This document shows, one piece after another, positions 1-8,083 of a stretch of DNA of 44,970 bases. The stretch covers positions 1-44,970 of the forward strand of contig JAHHRO010000015.1 in assembly GCA_020025755.1 (NCBI GenBank). The letters run 5' to 3'. The position numbers were made by a program, and so were the translations under genes. Source of the DNA: Butyricicoccus sp. (GTDB lineage: Bacteria > Bacillota > Clostridia > Oscillospirales > Butyricicoccaceae). The stretch's first letter is position 1, and each line of letters begins with the position of its first letter. The notes beneath the pieces are model-generated. The model saw only the letters and a list, made by a program, of their open reading frames with translations, did not search any database and had not been told where the DNA came from.

Positions 1-2
1 AT

Positions 3-1160
3 GACAATATCAATGTTGTGCCTGAGCGGATTGATATGAATGTTCATTATAAATCGCCTGACGGTAAAAGTTATATGGATATTCTAAGGCAGATGGAAGC
101 TGACGGAAAGGTATCTACAAGAGGACTAAGGCAGGACGCTACTCTTTTTGATGAAATCATCATTGATGTGAATACGATGTACTTTGAGCGAAAAGGCGGT
201 TATGAATATGCAAAAGAGTTTTATGCAGAAGCCTATCGTTTCATTGAAGAAAAGTTTGGGGCGGATAATGTTATCTCTGCTGTAATGCACGCTGATGAAA
301 TTAACCGAGCCGCAAGTGATGACTTGGGAAAAGATGTTTACCATTATCATCTGCACGCTGTTGTATTGCCTGTTGTAGAAAAAGAAATCTTATGGAGCAA
401 GCGATGTAAAACTCCCGAACTTCGTGGAACGGTCAAGGAAGTTATCAATCAGATCAGCCACTCAAAGAAGTGGGCATCTGATATTCCCCTTACCGATGAT
501 GACGGAAATGCAATTCTACGCAAGAACGGTAAGCCGAAGTATCGTGCTTCATACAGCATCCTGCAAGACGAATTGTTTGAGCATATGAGCGAGCGAGGGT
601 TCAAAGGTTTTCAGCGTGGCGAACTTGGCAGCACTTCCGAAAATCTAACTTCCTTGCAGTATCAGATTATGAAAGATAAGGAGCGATTGTCAGCCATTCA
701 AGAAAAAATACAGAGTGAGCAGATAAAGTACAAGCCTGCACACAATGTCTTTCAAACCGTCAATGAGATTGATGAGATGGGGCAAAAAACCATTACAGGC
801 AAAATAGCAATGTCTAAAGATGATTACTCAAAGCTGACCGCTCTTGCAAAAGAAGGGGTAACAAGCCGAGGGGAAATCAGAAACTTGCAGGATAGTGTCA
901 AATACTATCGAGAGCGATATTATGACAGTACGACTGCTCTGGAAACAATGAAAAATCGATATAACGAGCTAAAAGAAAAGTGTAAGCCTTATCTTGAAGC
1001 TATGGAGCATTTCCCTGAACTTGTCAAAAGTTTTGTTGATAAGGTCAGGGAACTTTTTATTGTCAAAGAAGCACAGAAACAAGCTGAAAAAGAAGCAATG
1101 GAAAAAGCAAGACAGGAGCGTATCAAGGCTCACAAAAACAAGCGTGGTATGGAAAGATAA
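3..1160 (+). CDS. MobV/Pre-family mobilization relaxase (TnpZ-like), 5' end cut off by window edge
   Basis: C-terminal about 385 residues of a plasmid/transposon mobilization relaxase, the enzyme that nicks oriT so a mobilizable element can be moved by a conjugative helper. The frame is open from the first bases, so the true start lies outside the window; the GTG at 18 is only an internal Val. The MobV metal-binding signature is visible: a HADE motif followed by a HYHLH motif (about nt 288-360), matching the family pattern HxDE...PHxH. The second half, from about nt 640, is Lys/Glu-rich and probably coiled-coil, as in Pre/Mob proteins. It is followed by tnpW, the same order as tnpZ-tnpW at one end of Tn4451-type elements. 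Family assignment is firm; the name TnpZ rests on that neighbour. Confidence 0.88.
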   Translation, partial: DNINVVPERIDMNVHYKSPDGKSYMDILRQMEADGKVSTRGLRQDATLFDEIIIDVNTMYFERKGGYEYAKEFYAEAYRFIEEKFGADNVISAVMHADEINRAASDDLGKDVYHYHLHAVVLPVVEKEILWSKRCKTPELRGTVKEVINQISHSKKWASDIPLTDDDGNAILRKNGKPKYRASYSILQDELFEHMSERGFKGFQRGELGSTSENLTSLQYQIMKDKERLSAIQEKIQSEQIKYKPAHNVFQTVNEIDEMGQKTITGKIAMSKDDYSKLTALAKEGVTSRGEIRNLQDSVKYYRERYYDSTTALETMKNRYNELKEKCKPYLEAMEHFPELVKSFVDKVRELFIVKEAQKQAEKEAMEKARQERIKAHKNKRGMER

Positions 1161-1211
1161 CCATTTCCATTATACTCGCAACTTCATGACTTCTTGATAT
1201 GTTGGAGTGGT

Positions 1212-1247
1212 GATTGTTGGGTGTTCTAAGTTGAATGCCCAGCAATC
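1212..1247 (+). terminator. Hairpin between relaxase and tnpW
   Basis: GATTGTTGGG (1212-1221) pairs with CCCAGCAATC (1238-1247) through ten base pairs with one G-U, around a 16-nt loop. It lies 111 nt after the first line of the relaxase tail ends and about 15 nt before the tnpW ribosome binding site. It could be a weak terminator or attenuator, as only an AT-rich stretch and no clean T-run follows. Confidence 0.4.
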
Positions 1248-1274
1248 AAATTTTATAAAGGAGGAGCAGACTAT

Positions 1275-1463
1275 ATGACAAATAACAATTTTTCTTATGC
1301 TACACGCATAGGCAATACAACTTTTATTGTGAATGTAAAACAATCAGAAAGTGCGAAAAGGCCTTTAGATACGGTGTTTCAAGAGATATGCAGGCACGAA
1401 GTATTAGGCGATTTTTCAACGGATCAATCTTCAAATTTAGAAAAGTTACCGAAATCATCTTGA
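1275..1463 (+). CDS. TnpW-family small transposon-encoded protein
   Basis: A 62-residue protein whose N-terminal part (RIGNTTFIVNVKQSESAK, about residues 11-28) matches what I know of the small TnpW family encoded at the end of Tn4451/Tn4453-like mobilizable elements. The function of TnpW is not known. A strong ribosome binding site, AAAGGAGGAG, sits just upstream of the ATG and supports real translation. The gene follows a MobV relaxase, as in those elements, and is the last gene before chromosome-type genes begin. It has no signal peptide or membrane segment. Confidence 0.75.
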   Translation: MTNNNFSYATRIGNTTFIVNVKQSESAKRPLDTVFQEICRHEVLGDFSTDQSSNLEKLPKSS

Positions 1464-1839
1464 CAAAGTCAATCCCGATGGCGCGGGTCGAGGGCAAAAT
1501 CCAAGGCACATGTCCTTGGATTTTGAAGATTTGGGGTCGCTTTGCTCCAGACGAAACTGGCACAGAGACTTTTTTGACACGCTGATGAAATTTTATGGGT
1601 GAAATCATCGATGTAGCGTCATAATAAATATCGGCTGTTCACAAGGGAATATCCCTGTGCAGTGCTGTCCAATTTACATAAGGAAGATCAGGCATTTATC
1701 GCATATTCTAAAATATTTGAGTCATATGGCTTTCGGATGGATTGACTGAGTGTTGACTGGTCTTGCATCGTAACAGTAAATTGTGGCAATAACACGAATC
1801 CATGCAGCGCGGTGGTTGAAGGATCGAGGCGTTCTTTCA
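1464..1839. other. Gene-free stretch holding the mobile-element/chromosome junction
   Basis: No convincing gene is visible in these 376 nt. Short open frames on both strands lack ribosome binding sites and family features. The stretch contains a perfect 11-bp hairpin (1496-1524) and a weaker AGGGA-ATA-TCCCT inverted repeat near 1646-1658. Mobile-element genes end at 1463 and the chromate transporter gene ends at 1840, so the element's right end should lie here. Its exact position cannot be set, because the left end of the element is outside the window and no terminal repeat can be matched. Confidence 0.5.
1496..1524. repeat. Perfect 11-bp inverted repeat near the element end
   Basis: AAAATCCAAGG (1496-1506) and CCTTGGATTTT (1514-1524) are exact reverse complements around a 7-nt loop. 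The right arm ends in four T, so it could terminate tnpW transcription. It could also be a recombinase or end-binding structure of the mobile element. Nothing in the sequence separates these options. Confidence 0.45.
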
Positions 1840-2403
1840 TCAAAAAATTGTGTAGAAGATGGCTCCAAGCACTCCAGAACCTGCCATAACATAAATGGGA
1901 TTGGGTTTCCATTTACGCAGGACAAAAAATGCCCCAAGAAAGATGATCAGGCTGGTGAAATTGAGTTGTAATGGGTCAGTGGGGAGTGTATGCTGGCCGT
2001 AGACAGCCATGATAAAGAGTGAGATCCCGGCAGAGGCGATCATGGCTACAACGGCTGGCCGCAGACCCGCGAGGATGCCCTGCACCATGCTCAAACCACG
2101 GAAACGGTAATAGACATAGGCAAGTGTCATGACGATGACACAGGAGGGGAAGACACAGCCGAGCGTAGAGACGATCGCGCCGAGAAGCCCTGCCGTCTGG
2201 ATGCCAACGAAGGTTGCAGAGTTGATAGCAATGGGCCCTGGGGTCATCTCTGCAATGGCCATGATGTCGGCAAACTGTGTCATGGTCAGCCAGCCGTGGA
2301 TGTCTACGACCTGACTTTGAATGAGCGGCATTGCGGCATAGCCGCCGCCAATGCTGAACAGTCCGATCTGACAGAAACTCCAAAACAGTTCAAAATAAAT
2401 CAT
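1840..2403 (-). CDS. chrA: Chromate transporter (CHR family), second half-size subunit
   Basis: Half-size CHR-family membrane protein of 187 residues. The N-terminus has the family's glycine-rich motif GGGYAAMPLIQ (about residues 19-29), and an EMTPGPIAIN motif follows in the first half. Several hydrophobic segments fit about six membrane helices. In bacteria with half-size CHR proteins two genes are normally paired, and here the ATG overlaps the stop of the upstream partner by four bases (ATGA), so the two are translationally coupled. Family members move chromate or other oxyanions across the membrane; the real substrate here is unknown. The C-terminus looks complete, so the nearby mobile element did not truncate it. 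Confidence 0.85.
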   Translation of the reverse strand: MIYFELFWSFCQIGLFSIGGGYAAMPLIQSQVVDIHGWLTMTQFADIMAIAEMTPGPIAINSATFVGIQTAGLLGAIVSTLGCVFPSCVIVMTLAYVYYRFRGLSMVQGILAGLRPAVVAMIASAGISLFIMAVYGQHTLPTDPLQLNFTSLIIFLGAFFVLRKWKPNPIYVMAGSGVLGAIFYTIF

Positions 2404-2978
2404 TTGCCATGCCCTGCCTTTCGCAGTTTTTCAGCGTATAGTGTATCCAGCGCACCGATTCCGCCGCAGACAAAAATGATAGCAATGATATTGACATGCA
2501 AGAAGCGTGCGGCAATAAAGGCACTGATCAGGACAGCAACAGGCAGGAAACGCTTTTGCTGTAGGACAGTTTTTGCCATATTGAGAACAACATCGAAGAT
2601 CACGGCAGCAACGCCGCAGAGCATACCAGCCATCACCAGATTCATGATGGCATTTTGACGAAATGCCTGATAGAACAGGGAAATGACAGAGATGATGACA
2701 AGCGGCGGCAACACCGTGCCGAGTACGGTCAGCATTGCGCCTGCAAAGCCGGCAACATGATAGCCCACTAAGATAGAGGTGTTCACCGCGATCGCCCCTG
2801 GGGAGGACTGTGCAATGGCGATAAAATCCAGCATTTCCTGTTCTTCGATCCAGTGGAGTTCGTCGACAAATCGTTTGCGCATCAGAGGAACGATGACATA
2901 GCCGCCGCCAAAAGTACAGGCACTCAGTTTGAGTGTCGATAAAAATAATTGTTTGAATTTATGTCCGTTATTTTCCAA
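2400..2978 (-). CDS. chrA: Chromate transporter (CHR family), first half-size subunit
   Basis: A 192-residue CHR-family half-transporter, first gene of a two-gene operon. It shows the paired family motifs FGGGYVIVPLM (about residues 22-32) and SSPGAIAVN in the first half, with several membrane segments after them. The start is TTG at 2978, with AAAGG about ten bases upstream; no ATG fits. A minus-strand promoter precedes it. Together with the downstream gene it should form the functional antiparallel pair described for half-size CHR proteins. Substrate could be chromate or another oxyanion. Confidence 0.85.
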   Translation of the reverse strand: MENNGHKFKQLFLSTLKLSACTFGGGYVIVPLMRKRFVDELHWIEEQEMLDFIAIAQSSPGAIAVNTSILVGYHVAGFAGAMLTVLGTVLPPLVIISVISLFYQAFRQNAIMNLVMAGMLCGVAAVIFDVVLNMAKTVLQQKRFLPVAVLISAFIAARFLHVNIIAIIFVCGGIGALDTLYAEKLRKAGHGK

Positions 2979-3009
2979 CAGATCACGACCTTTCTATTCT
3001 CTCTACTCT

Positions 3010-3038
3010 AGTATAACGCCAAAAGCCGTTTATAAAAA
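3010..3038 (-). promoter_or_regulatory. Candidate sigma-A promoter for the chromate transporter pair
   Basis: Read on the minus strand, TTTTTA (3033-3038) and TATACT (3010-3015) are separated by 17 nt, about 30 nt upstream of the TTG start. The -10 is good; the -35 is weak. Confidence 0.5.
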
Positions 3039-3237
3039 GAAAATAATGCAAATCGACATAAGGTATCCGGCGGCACAACAGGGGGCGGCGTTTTTAGATT
3101 CCGCAGAGAGATGTGGCAGGCGTTTCCCTGTCAAGTCTGTGTAGGCAATATTGATCAATTTATCACACGGACAGGTGCAAAATTCGGGTGAAATTGCAGA
3201 AAATATGGCTTATTTGTACGCTGTAGATGCGCAAAGA

Positions 3238-3266
3238 TTTACAAAACAATGATTTTATGATATGAT
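3238..3266 (+). promoter_or_regulatory. Candidate sigma-A promoter for the DMT transporter
   Basis: TTTACA (3238-3243), 17 nt, then TATGAT (3261-3266), about 70 nt upstream of the start. The rest of the 2979-3336 gap between the divergent genes shows no gene or clear RNA element. Confidence 0.6.
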
Positions 3267-3336
3267 AGTTCCCAGCACGAAAAAATAGAGTCTGTGCGTA
3301 AACCGTACAGATCCGATCGATCAAGGGGGAATGATC

Positions 3337-4263
3337 TTGCAAAAGAATAAATTATTTACGTTGGTTTTACCGGCGATCCTATGCACCGCACTTTGGGGCA
3401 GTGCCGCGCCCTGCATCAAGGTCGGCTACGAATTGTTTGGCATTGGTGGAAATTCTTTTTCCCAGCTCGTATTTGCAGGCTGGCGTTTTGCACTCGCCGG
3501 AGTGCTCACATTGGGCATCGCACTGCTTTTGGGCAGACGGCATATCCTGCCCAATCGCGGCAATATCAAGGCGATCCTGTCCATCTGTCTGTTTCAAAGC
3601 ATGATCCAGTATGTGTGCTATTACATCGGACTTTCTCATACGACCGGAACTAAGGGTGCAATGCTTTCGGGCACACAGACCTTCTTTGCCATCCTGTTTG
3701 CCCATATCTTTTTGTCCAATGACAAGCTGACCGTACCAAAGTCCATTGGCTGTCTGATGGGATTTTCCGGTGTGGTGCTCCTGCAATTGGGCGGAGATTT
3801 TGGTGCTTTTTCTCTCATGGGAGACGGGTTGGTACTGCTTTCCGCCGCATCGGCTGGTATGGGTGCGCTGGTATCCCGTGTGATGTCTCCCAGACAGGAT
3901 CCGGTGATCCTGACCGGATGGCAGCTGACCTTCGGCGGCCTGTTCCTGCTGGGACTTGGATATATGGGCGGCGGTTCGGTTGGGACGATCACCCTCAAGG
4001 GCAGCCTGCTGATGGTCTATCTCGTGATTTTGTCTTCCGCGGCATTCACGATCTGGACAGCACTGCTCAAGAAGTTTCCGGTGGGTAAGGTGACGCTGTA
4101 TGGCTTTTTGATTCCGGTGTTCGGTGCGATCCTATCCGCGATCTTCCTTGCGGAGAAGAACTGGAATACGCAGAGTTGGTGCGCGCTCCTCTTGGTCAGT
4201 GCAGGCATCGCAGTTTCCAATTACACAGGAAAAGAAAGAAACCCGACAAAGGGTTCTGCATAA
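3337..4263 (+). CDS. EamA/DMT-superfamily transporter
   Basis: A ten-helix drug/metabolite transporter of about 308 residues, made of two EamA repeats: the first from about residue 10 to 145, the second from about 155 to 295. The opening helix carries the typical ALWGSAAPCIKVGYE stretch, and the end has the usual AEKNWNTQSWCALLLVSAGI segment. Such proteins usually export small metabolites or amino acids. Substrate cannot be read from sequence. TTG at 3337 is chosen because AAGGGGGA (3323-3330) lies six bases before it; the ATG at 3331 directly abuts that site and would be too close. It is a single gene between a promoter and a terminator. Confidence 0.85.
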   Translation: MQKNKLFTLVLPAILCTALWGSAAPCIKVGYELFGIGGNSFSQLVFAGWRFALAGVLTLGIALLLGRRHILPNRGNIKAILSICLFQSMIQYVCYYIGLSHTTGTKGAMLSGTQTFFAILFAHIFLSNDKLTVPKSIGCLMGFSGVVLLQLGGDFGAFSLMGDGLVLLSAASAGMGALVSRVMSPRQDPVILTGWQLTFGGLFLLGLGYMGGGSVGTITLKGSLLMVYLVILSSAAFTIWTALLKKFPVGKVTLYGFLIPVFGAILSAIFLAEKNWNTQSWCALLLVSAGIAVSNYTGKERNPTKGSA

Positions 4264-4268
4264 AAGCG

Positions 4269-4297
4269 AAAAAGCAGAGTATTGCACTCTGCTTTTT
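4269..4297. terminator. Bidirectional terminator between convergent genes
   Basis: AAAAAGCAGAGT (4269-4280) pairs perfectly with ACTCTGCTTTTT (4286-4297). T-runs lie on both strands, so it can end both the DMT transporter and the TRAP operon transcripts. Confidence 0.9.
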
Positions 4298-4306
4298 CTT
4301 TTGCGG

Positions 4307-5608
4307 TTAAATCAGTCCGGCAGCCATGGGCAGTCCAAGGCTGATGAATGGCACATAGGTGACAAGCAGCAGACCAAAGAGGATCGCCGCATAATACCAG
4401 AGCATATACGGCATGACCTTGGAAAGCGAGGTGTGCCCGACCTTGATGGAAACAAATAGGGTGTTGCCGACTGGTGGGGTAATATTGCCGATGCACAGGT
4501 TGTATACGAGAATGAGACCGAACTGTACCGGATGCATACCGAAAGACTGTACGACCGGCAGGAACAGTGGGGTAAAGATCAGGATCGCTGGAGTAACATC
4601 CATGAATGTGCCTGCGATCAGCAGGATCACGTTCATAATGAGCAGCAGGATGATGGGGTTCTGTGTGACACCCAGAAGTGCACCAGAGATCGCCTGTGGG
4701 ATCTGCGTAAATGCCATGACCCAACCAAGGATGTTGGAGACACCGATCAGGAATACGACCATACCGCTCATCTTTGCGCTGTCCACAACGATCTTCCAGA
4801 AAGATTTCAGGGTGATATTGCGGTAGCAGATACCAAGGATCAACGCATAGACGACCGCGATGGCGGAGCCTTCGGTTGCAGTAAAGATGCCTTTGACGAT
4901 GCCGCCAATGACAACAATGATCAGAGACAGGGCAGGCAGTGCACGCAGGGTAGCCATGCCGAGATTTTTCCAGTCGAACTTGCCTGGCATACCGGCGTAG
5001 CCCTTTTTCTTTGCGATCACAACTGCAACTGCGATACAGCACAGTGCCCAAATCAGCCCCGGAATATAACCGGCAAGGAACAATGCTGCAACAGAGGTAC
5101 CGCCGGCTGCCAACGAGTAGGTGATGAGTGCGTTGGACGGCGGAATGAGCAGACCGGAGGGGGCAGATGCGCCGTTGGTTGCGGCACAGAGTGCCTTGTC
5201 ATAGCCAAGTTCTTCTTCGCCCTGCTCGACCATGCTGCCGACTGCGGCAGCCGCAGCCGATGCCGAGCCGGAGATCGCGCCGAACAGTGCATTTGCACCG
5301 ACATTGGTCACGAGCAGCGCACCGGGGAGTTTGCCCAAAAGTGCCATGACAAAATCAACCAGACGCTTTGCAATGCCGCCCTGATTCATGAGGTTCCCGG
5401 CAAGGATAAAGAACGGGATCGCAGTCAGGCTGAACTTGCTCATGCCAACAAAGATGCGCTGTGCGCCGGTGATAACGGAAACATCCAGCGGCACGGTCTG
5501 TAGAATGGCGATCAGGGAAGAAATACCGATCGAATAGGAGATCGGTACACCAACGACCAGCAGCAGCGCGAGTACGCCGATAATGATGAACAAAGATTGC
5601 ATAGCCAT
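4307..5608 (-). CDS. dctM: TRAP transporter large membrane subunit DctM
   Basis: A 433-residue integral membrane protein, the ion-coupled transport subunit of a TRAP (tripartite ATP-independent periplasmic) system. Hydrophobic segments run the whole length, fitting the family's many helices. The segment SGSASAAAAAVGSMVEQG (about residues 114-131), followed by PPSNALITYSLAAGG and later ITPPVGNTLFV, is typical of DctM. It starts three bases after dctQ and is the last gene of the hexuronate operon. With DctP and DctQ it should take up a uronic acid driven by a Na+ or H+ gradient; the sugar acid is inferred from the enzymes encoded upstream. Confidence 0.93.
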   Translation of the reverse strand: MAMQSLFIIIGVLALLLVVGVPISYSIGISSLIAILQTVPLDVSVITGAQRIFVGMSKFSLTAIPFFILAGNLMNQGGIAKRLVDFVMALLGKLPGALLVTNVGANALFGAISGSASAAAAAVGSMVEQGEEELGYDKALCAATNGASAPSGLLIPPSNALITYSLAAGGTSVAALFLAGYIPGLIWALCCIAVAVVIAKKKGYAGMPGKFDWKNLGMATLRALPALSLIIVVIGGIVKGIFTATEGSAIAVVYALILGICYRNITLKSFWKIVVDSAKMSGMVVFLIGVSNILGWVMAFTQIPQAISGALLGVTQNPIILLLIMNVILLIAGTFMDVTPAILIFTPLFLPVVQSFGMHPVQFGLILVYNLCIGNITPPVGNTLFVSIKVGHTSLSKVMPYMLWYYAAILFGLLLVTYVPFISLGLPMAAGLI

Positions 5609-5611
5609 CGC

Positions 5612-6100
5612 TTACACCGCCTCCTTGTCTGTCTGTTCTGTTTTGCAGATATCAATGATATTCAGGATGGTATAGATCATGTTGAGGATACCGCAGACCG
5701 GCAGTGCCACATAGAATACGCCCACAGCCACTCCCAGAGAGGAGGTCATCTGACCCATTGCAAGCTGGGAGATCTGAATGCCGCCATAGACCAGAATGAT
5801 CGCCGAAAAGGCAAACGCAACGATTTCTGCAAAGATATTGAAAAACTTTTGCAGATTGGGCTTCATACGATCGACAAGGATCGGGATGTTCATATGTCCG
5901 CGCTCGCCGGTCACGAGGGAAGCACCAAACAGGCTAGCCCAAGCAAAAAGGTAAGAGACCAATTCTTCCGACCAGGTAGACGGATTTTTGAGCAGATAAC
6001 GGGTGATGACCTGCCAGCAGGTCAGTACGACCATTGCAAGAAAGCTGACTCCAGCCAGAACATGCAGCAGCTGATCGAGTACCTTTCGTAATGTTTTCAT
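5612..6100 (-). CDS. dctQ: TRAP transporter small membrane subunit DctQ
   Basis: A 162-residue protein with four predicted membrane segments (about residues 15-35, 50-65, 90-110 and 130-150), the layout of DctQ. The Trp-Ser-Glu-Glu stretch followed by LFAWASLFGAS, near the second helix, is family-typical. DctQ stabilises or docks the large subunit DctM. A ribosome binding site, AGGAGGG, overlaps the end of dctP. It sits between dctP and dctM in the expected order. Confidence 0.9.
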   Translation of the reverse strand: MKTLRKVLDQLLHVLAGVSFLAMVVLTCWQVITRYLLKNPSTWSEELVSYLFAWASLFGASLVTGERGHMNIPILVDRMKPNLQKFFNIFAEIVAFAFSAIILVYGGIQISQLAMGQMTSSLGVAVGVFYVALPVCGILNMIYTILNIIDICKTEQTDKEAV

Positions 6101-6115
6101 ACCAAGATGCCCTCC

Positions 6116-7150
6116 TTATGATTCGGCTGCCAGATACAATTCATTGTATTTCTGGATCGCGTCATAGATCGGCTTGAGCTCCGGCTGTGCCTTGAGCATG
6201 GACTGGTGCAGCGGCTCGCAAGCCTCCTGAAATGCTACGGTGTCCGGATACACGAACTGTACGCCCTGCTCGTTTGCAGCACGGTCTTTTGCCTTTTCGA
6301 CTGCGGTGATCCACTCTTCGCGCTGCACTTTGTTGAGAAGCACAAAGCCCTCCTCGAAAATCTCGCGTTCTTCGGGTGAAAGTCCGTTCAGAAAAGCGAG
6401 ATTGCCGATGAGGATATCCGGGATCATCTGGTGCATATCATAGGAGTAAAATTTGCAGACATCACCGTGACCGTTATCGGTCAGAGCCATCTCATTATTT
6501 TCTGCACCGTCAATGACCTTGGATTGCAGTGCCGTATATACTTCACCGAATCCCATTGGTGTTGCAGAGCCGCCAAGCAGACGCATCATTTCGACATTGG
6601 TGGGGGACTGCTGCACACGGATCTTGAGTCCCTTGAGGTCGGCAGGTGTGTTGATCGGCTTGTTGACGGTATAGAAATTACGCGTACCCGCATCGAGCCA
6701 AGTGACTGCTTCAAAACCAGCCTTTTGGGTGGATTTGAAAATGGGGTCAGTGATCGTGGGGTCATCCATGGTCGCATGGTACGCTTCGCTGCTGGAAAAT
6801 AGATAGGGCAGATTGAACAAAGTATAATTTGAACTGAATGTCTCTAAGAGAGAGTTGCTGGCAACGCAGAAATTGATCGCGCCGGTTTGTGTCAGCTGAA
6901 CCATCTCATTTTGGGAACCAAGCAGTTCACTTGGATAGACCTCTACATTATACTTATCGCCCAGTTTACTTTCAATGAATGACTCAAACTCTATAAGACC
7001 CAGATGGGTTGGGTGATTGGTAGATTGGTTATGTCCAATACGAATGATTTGCTGATGCTCTGACGCAGCAGGGGTGCTGCACCCGGCGAGAGAGCCGAGT
7101 GCAAGCACCGAGGTCAAGGTCAGTGCAATCAAGCGAAAGCTTTTTTTCAT
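6116..7150 (-). CDS. dctP: TRAP transporter substrate-binding lipoprotein DctP
   Basis: A 344-residue solute-binding protein. A lipoprotein signal peptide with lipobox LAGC places the modified Cys at residue 24, anchoring it to the outer face of the single membrane. The mature part begins IIRIGHNQSTNHPTH, and the family's carboxylate-binding region is seen as TRNFYTVNKPINTPADLKGLK-type sequence around residue 160-180, where the conserved Arg normally holds the substrate's acid group. Neighbours suggest D-glucuronate or a related uronate as ligand. GAGGGAC lies upstream of the ATG. Confidence 0.93.
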   Translation of the reverse strand: MKKSFRLIALTLTSVLALGSLAGCSTPAASEHQQIIRIGHNQSTNHPTHLGLIEFESFIESKLGDKYNVEVYPSELLGSQNEMVQLTQTGAINFCVASNSLLETFSSNYTLFNLPYLFSSSEAYHATMDDPTITDPIFKSTQKAGFEAVTWLDAGTRNFYTVNKPINTPADLKGLKIRVQQSPTNVEMMRLLGGSATPMGFGEVYTALQSKVIDGAENNEMALTDNGHGDVCKFYSYDMHQMIPDILIGNLAFLNGLSPEEREIFEEGFVLLNKVQREEWITAVEKAKDRAANEQGVQFVYPDTVAFQEACEPLHQSMLKAQPELKPIYDAIQKYNELYLAAES

Positions 7151-7192
7151 AAACTGTCCCTCTTTTTAATTACCTCTTTGAAAAAAACGAAC

Positions 7193-8041
7193 TTATACGC
7201 CGGAGTATGCTGCGTAGCCGCCGTCGATCGGCAGGCAAACACCAGTGATGAAGCTTGCAGCCTGATTGTCTACAAGGAACAGGACAGAGCCAACCAGTTC
7301 TTCCAGTTCGCCGAAGCGGCCCATTGGAGTACCTGCAAGGATCTTTTCGGTGCGTGGGGTTGGTGTGCCATCCTCATGGAACAGCATGCCGCGGTTCTGG
7401 TTGCCGACAAAGAAACCTGGTGCGATCGCATTGACGCGGATTTTGGACTTTGCAAAGTGGGTTGCGAGCCACTGGGTAAAGTTGGTGATGGCAGCCTTTG
7501 CGCCGGAATATGCCGGGATCTTAGTCAGTGGGGTATATGCGTTCATAGAGGAGATGTTCAGAATGTTGCCGTCACGGTCGAGCATATCAGCTGCAAATAC
7601 CTGACATGGCAGCAGTGTACCCATCCAGTTGAGTGCGAATACGAACTCTACACCAGACTGATCGAGGTCAAAGAAGGTCTTGCAATCCTTGATATCCTTT
7701 GCTTCGTGATGGTATTCATTGTCGGTGGTTGCACGCGGGTTGTTACCGCCTGCACCATTGATCAGGATATCGCAGGGGCCCAGATCCTTCAACACCTGTG
7801 TGTGTACGGCCTCCAGACTCTCCTTTTCCAGTACGTTGGTCTTGTATGCCTTTGCAACGCCACCCTCTGCGGTGATCTCATTTGCGATTGCCTGTGCGCT
7901 TTCCTCGTTGAGATCGAGCAGGGCAACCTTTGCGCCAGCGCGTGCCATTGCCTGTGCAAACATGCCGCAGATCGCGCCGCCTGCACCGGTTATAACGCAA
8001 ACCTTACCAGTCAGATCCGTGCTCAGTACATTCTTTTTCAT
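7193..8041 (-). CDS. uxuB: SDR-family D-mannonate oxidoreductase (fructuronate reductase)
   Basis: A 282-residue short-chain dehydrogenase. The NAD(P)-binding motif TGAGGAICG is at residues 18-26, the NAG-type motif NGAGG near residue 95, and the catalytic residues Ser164/165, Tyr178 and Lys182 (YSGAK) are present. Between uxuA and a TRAP system it most probably reduces D-fructuronate to D-mannonate, like the SDR-type UxuB (YjmF) of Bacillus subtilis rather than the long-chain enzyme of enterics. AGGAGG at 8049-8054 supports ATG 8041 (7-nt spacer); ATG 8044 is a one-codon alternative. The TTG at 8074 has no site. Another sugar-acid SDR activity cannot be excluded. Confidence 0.85.
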   Translation of the reverse strand: MKKNVLSTDLTGKVCVITGAGGAICGMFAQAMARAGAKVALLDLNEESAQAIANEITAEGGVAKAYKTNVLEKESLEAVHTQVLKDLGPCDILINGAGGNNPRATTDNEYHHEAKDIKDCKTFFDLDQSGVEFVFALNWMGTLLPCQVFAADMLDRDGNILNISSMNAYTPLTKIPAYSGAKAAITNFTQWLATHFAKSKIRVNAIAPGFFVGNQNRGMLFHEDGTPTPRTEKILAGTPMGRFGELEELVGSVLFLVDNQAASFITGVCLPIDGGYAAYSGV

Positions 8042-8083
8042 CATGATTCCTCCTGAAAAAATTTTTGGTTTCAAAAAAATTTC

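Noticed and set aside
1324..1608. A 94-codon minus-strand open frame over tnpW and the junction
   Set aside because: Antisense to tnpW and crossing a hairpin; no start signal.
1840..2403. Truncation of the chromate transporter by the mobile element
   Set aside because: Both halves have normal length and intact ends; half-size paired CHR proteins are common.
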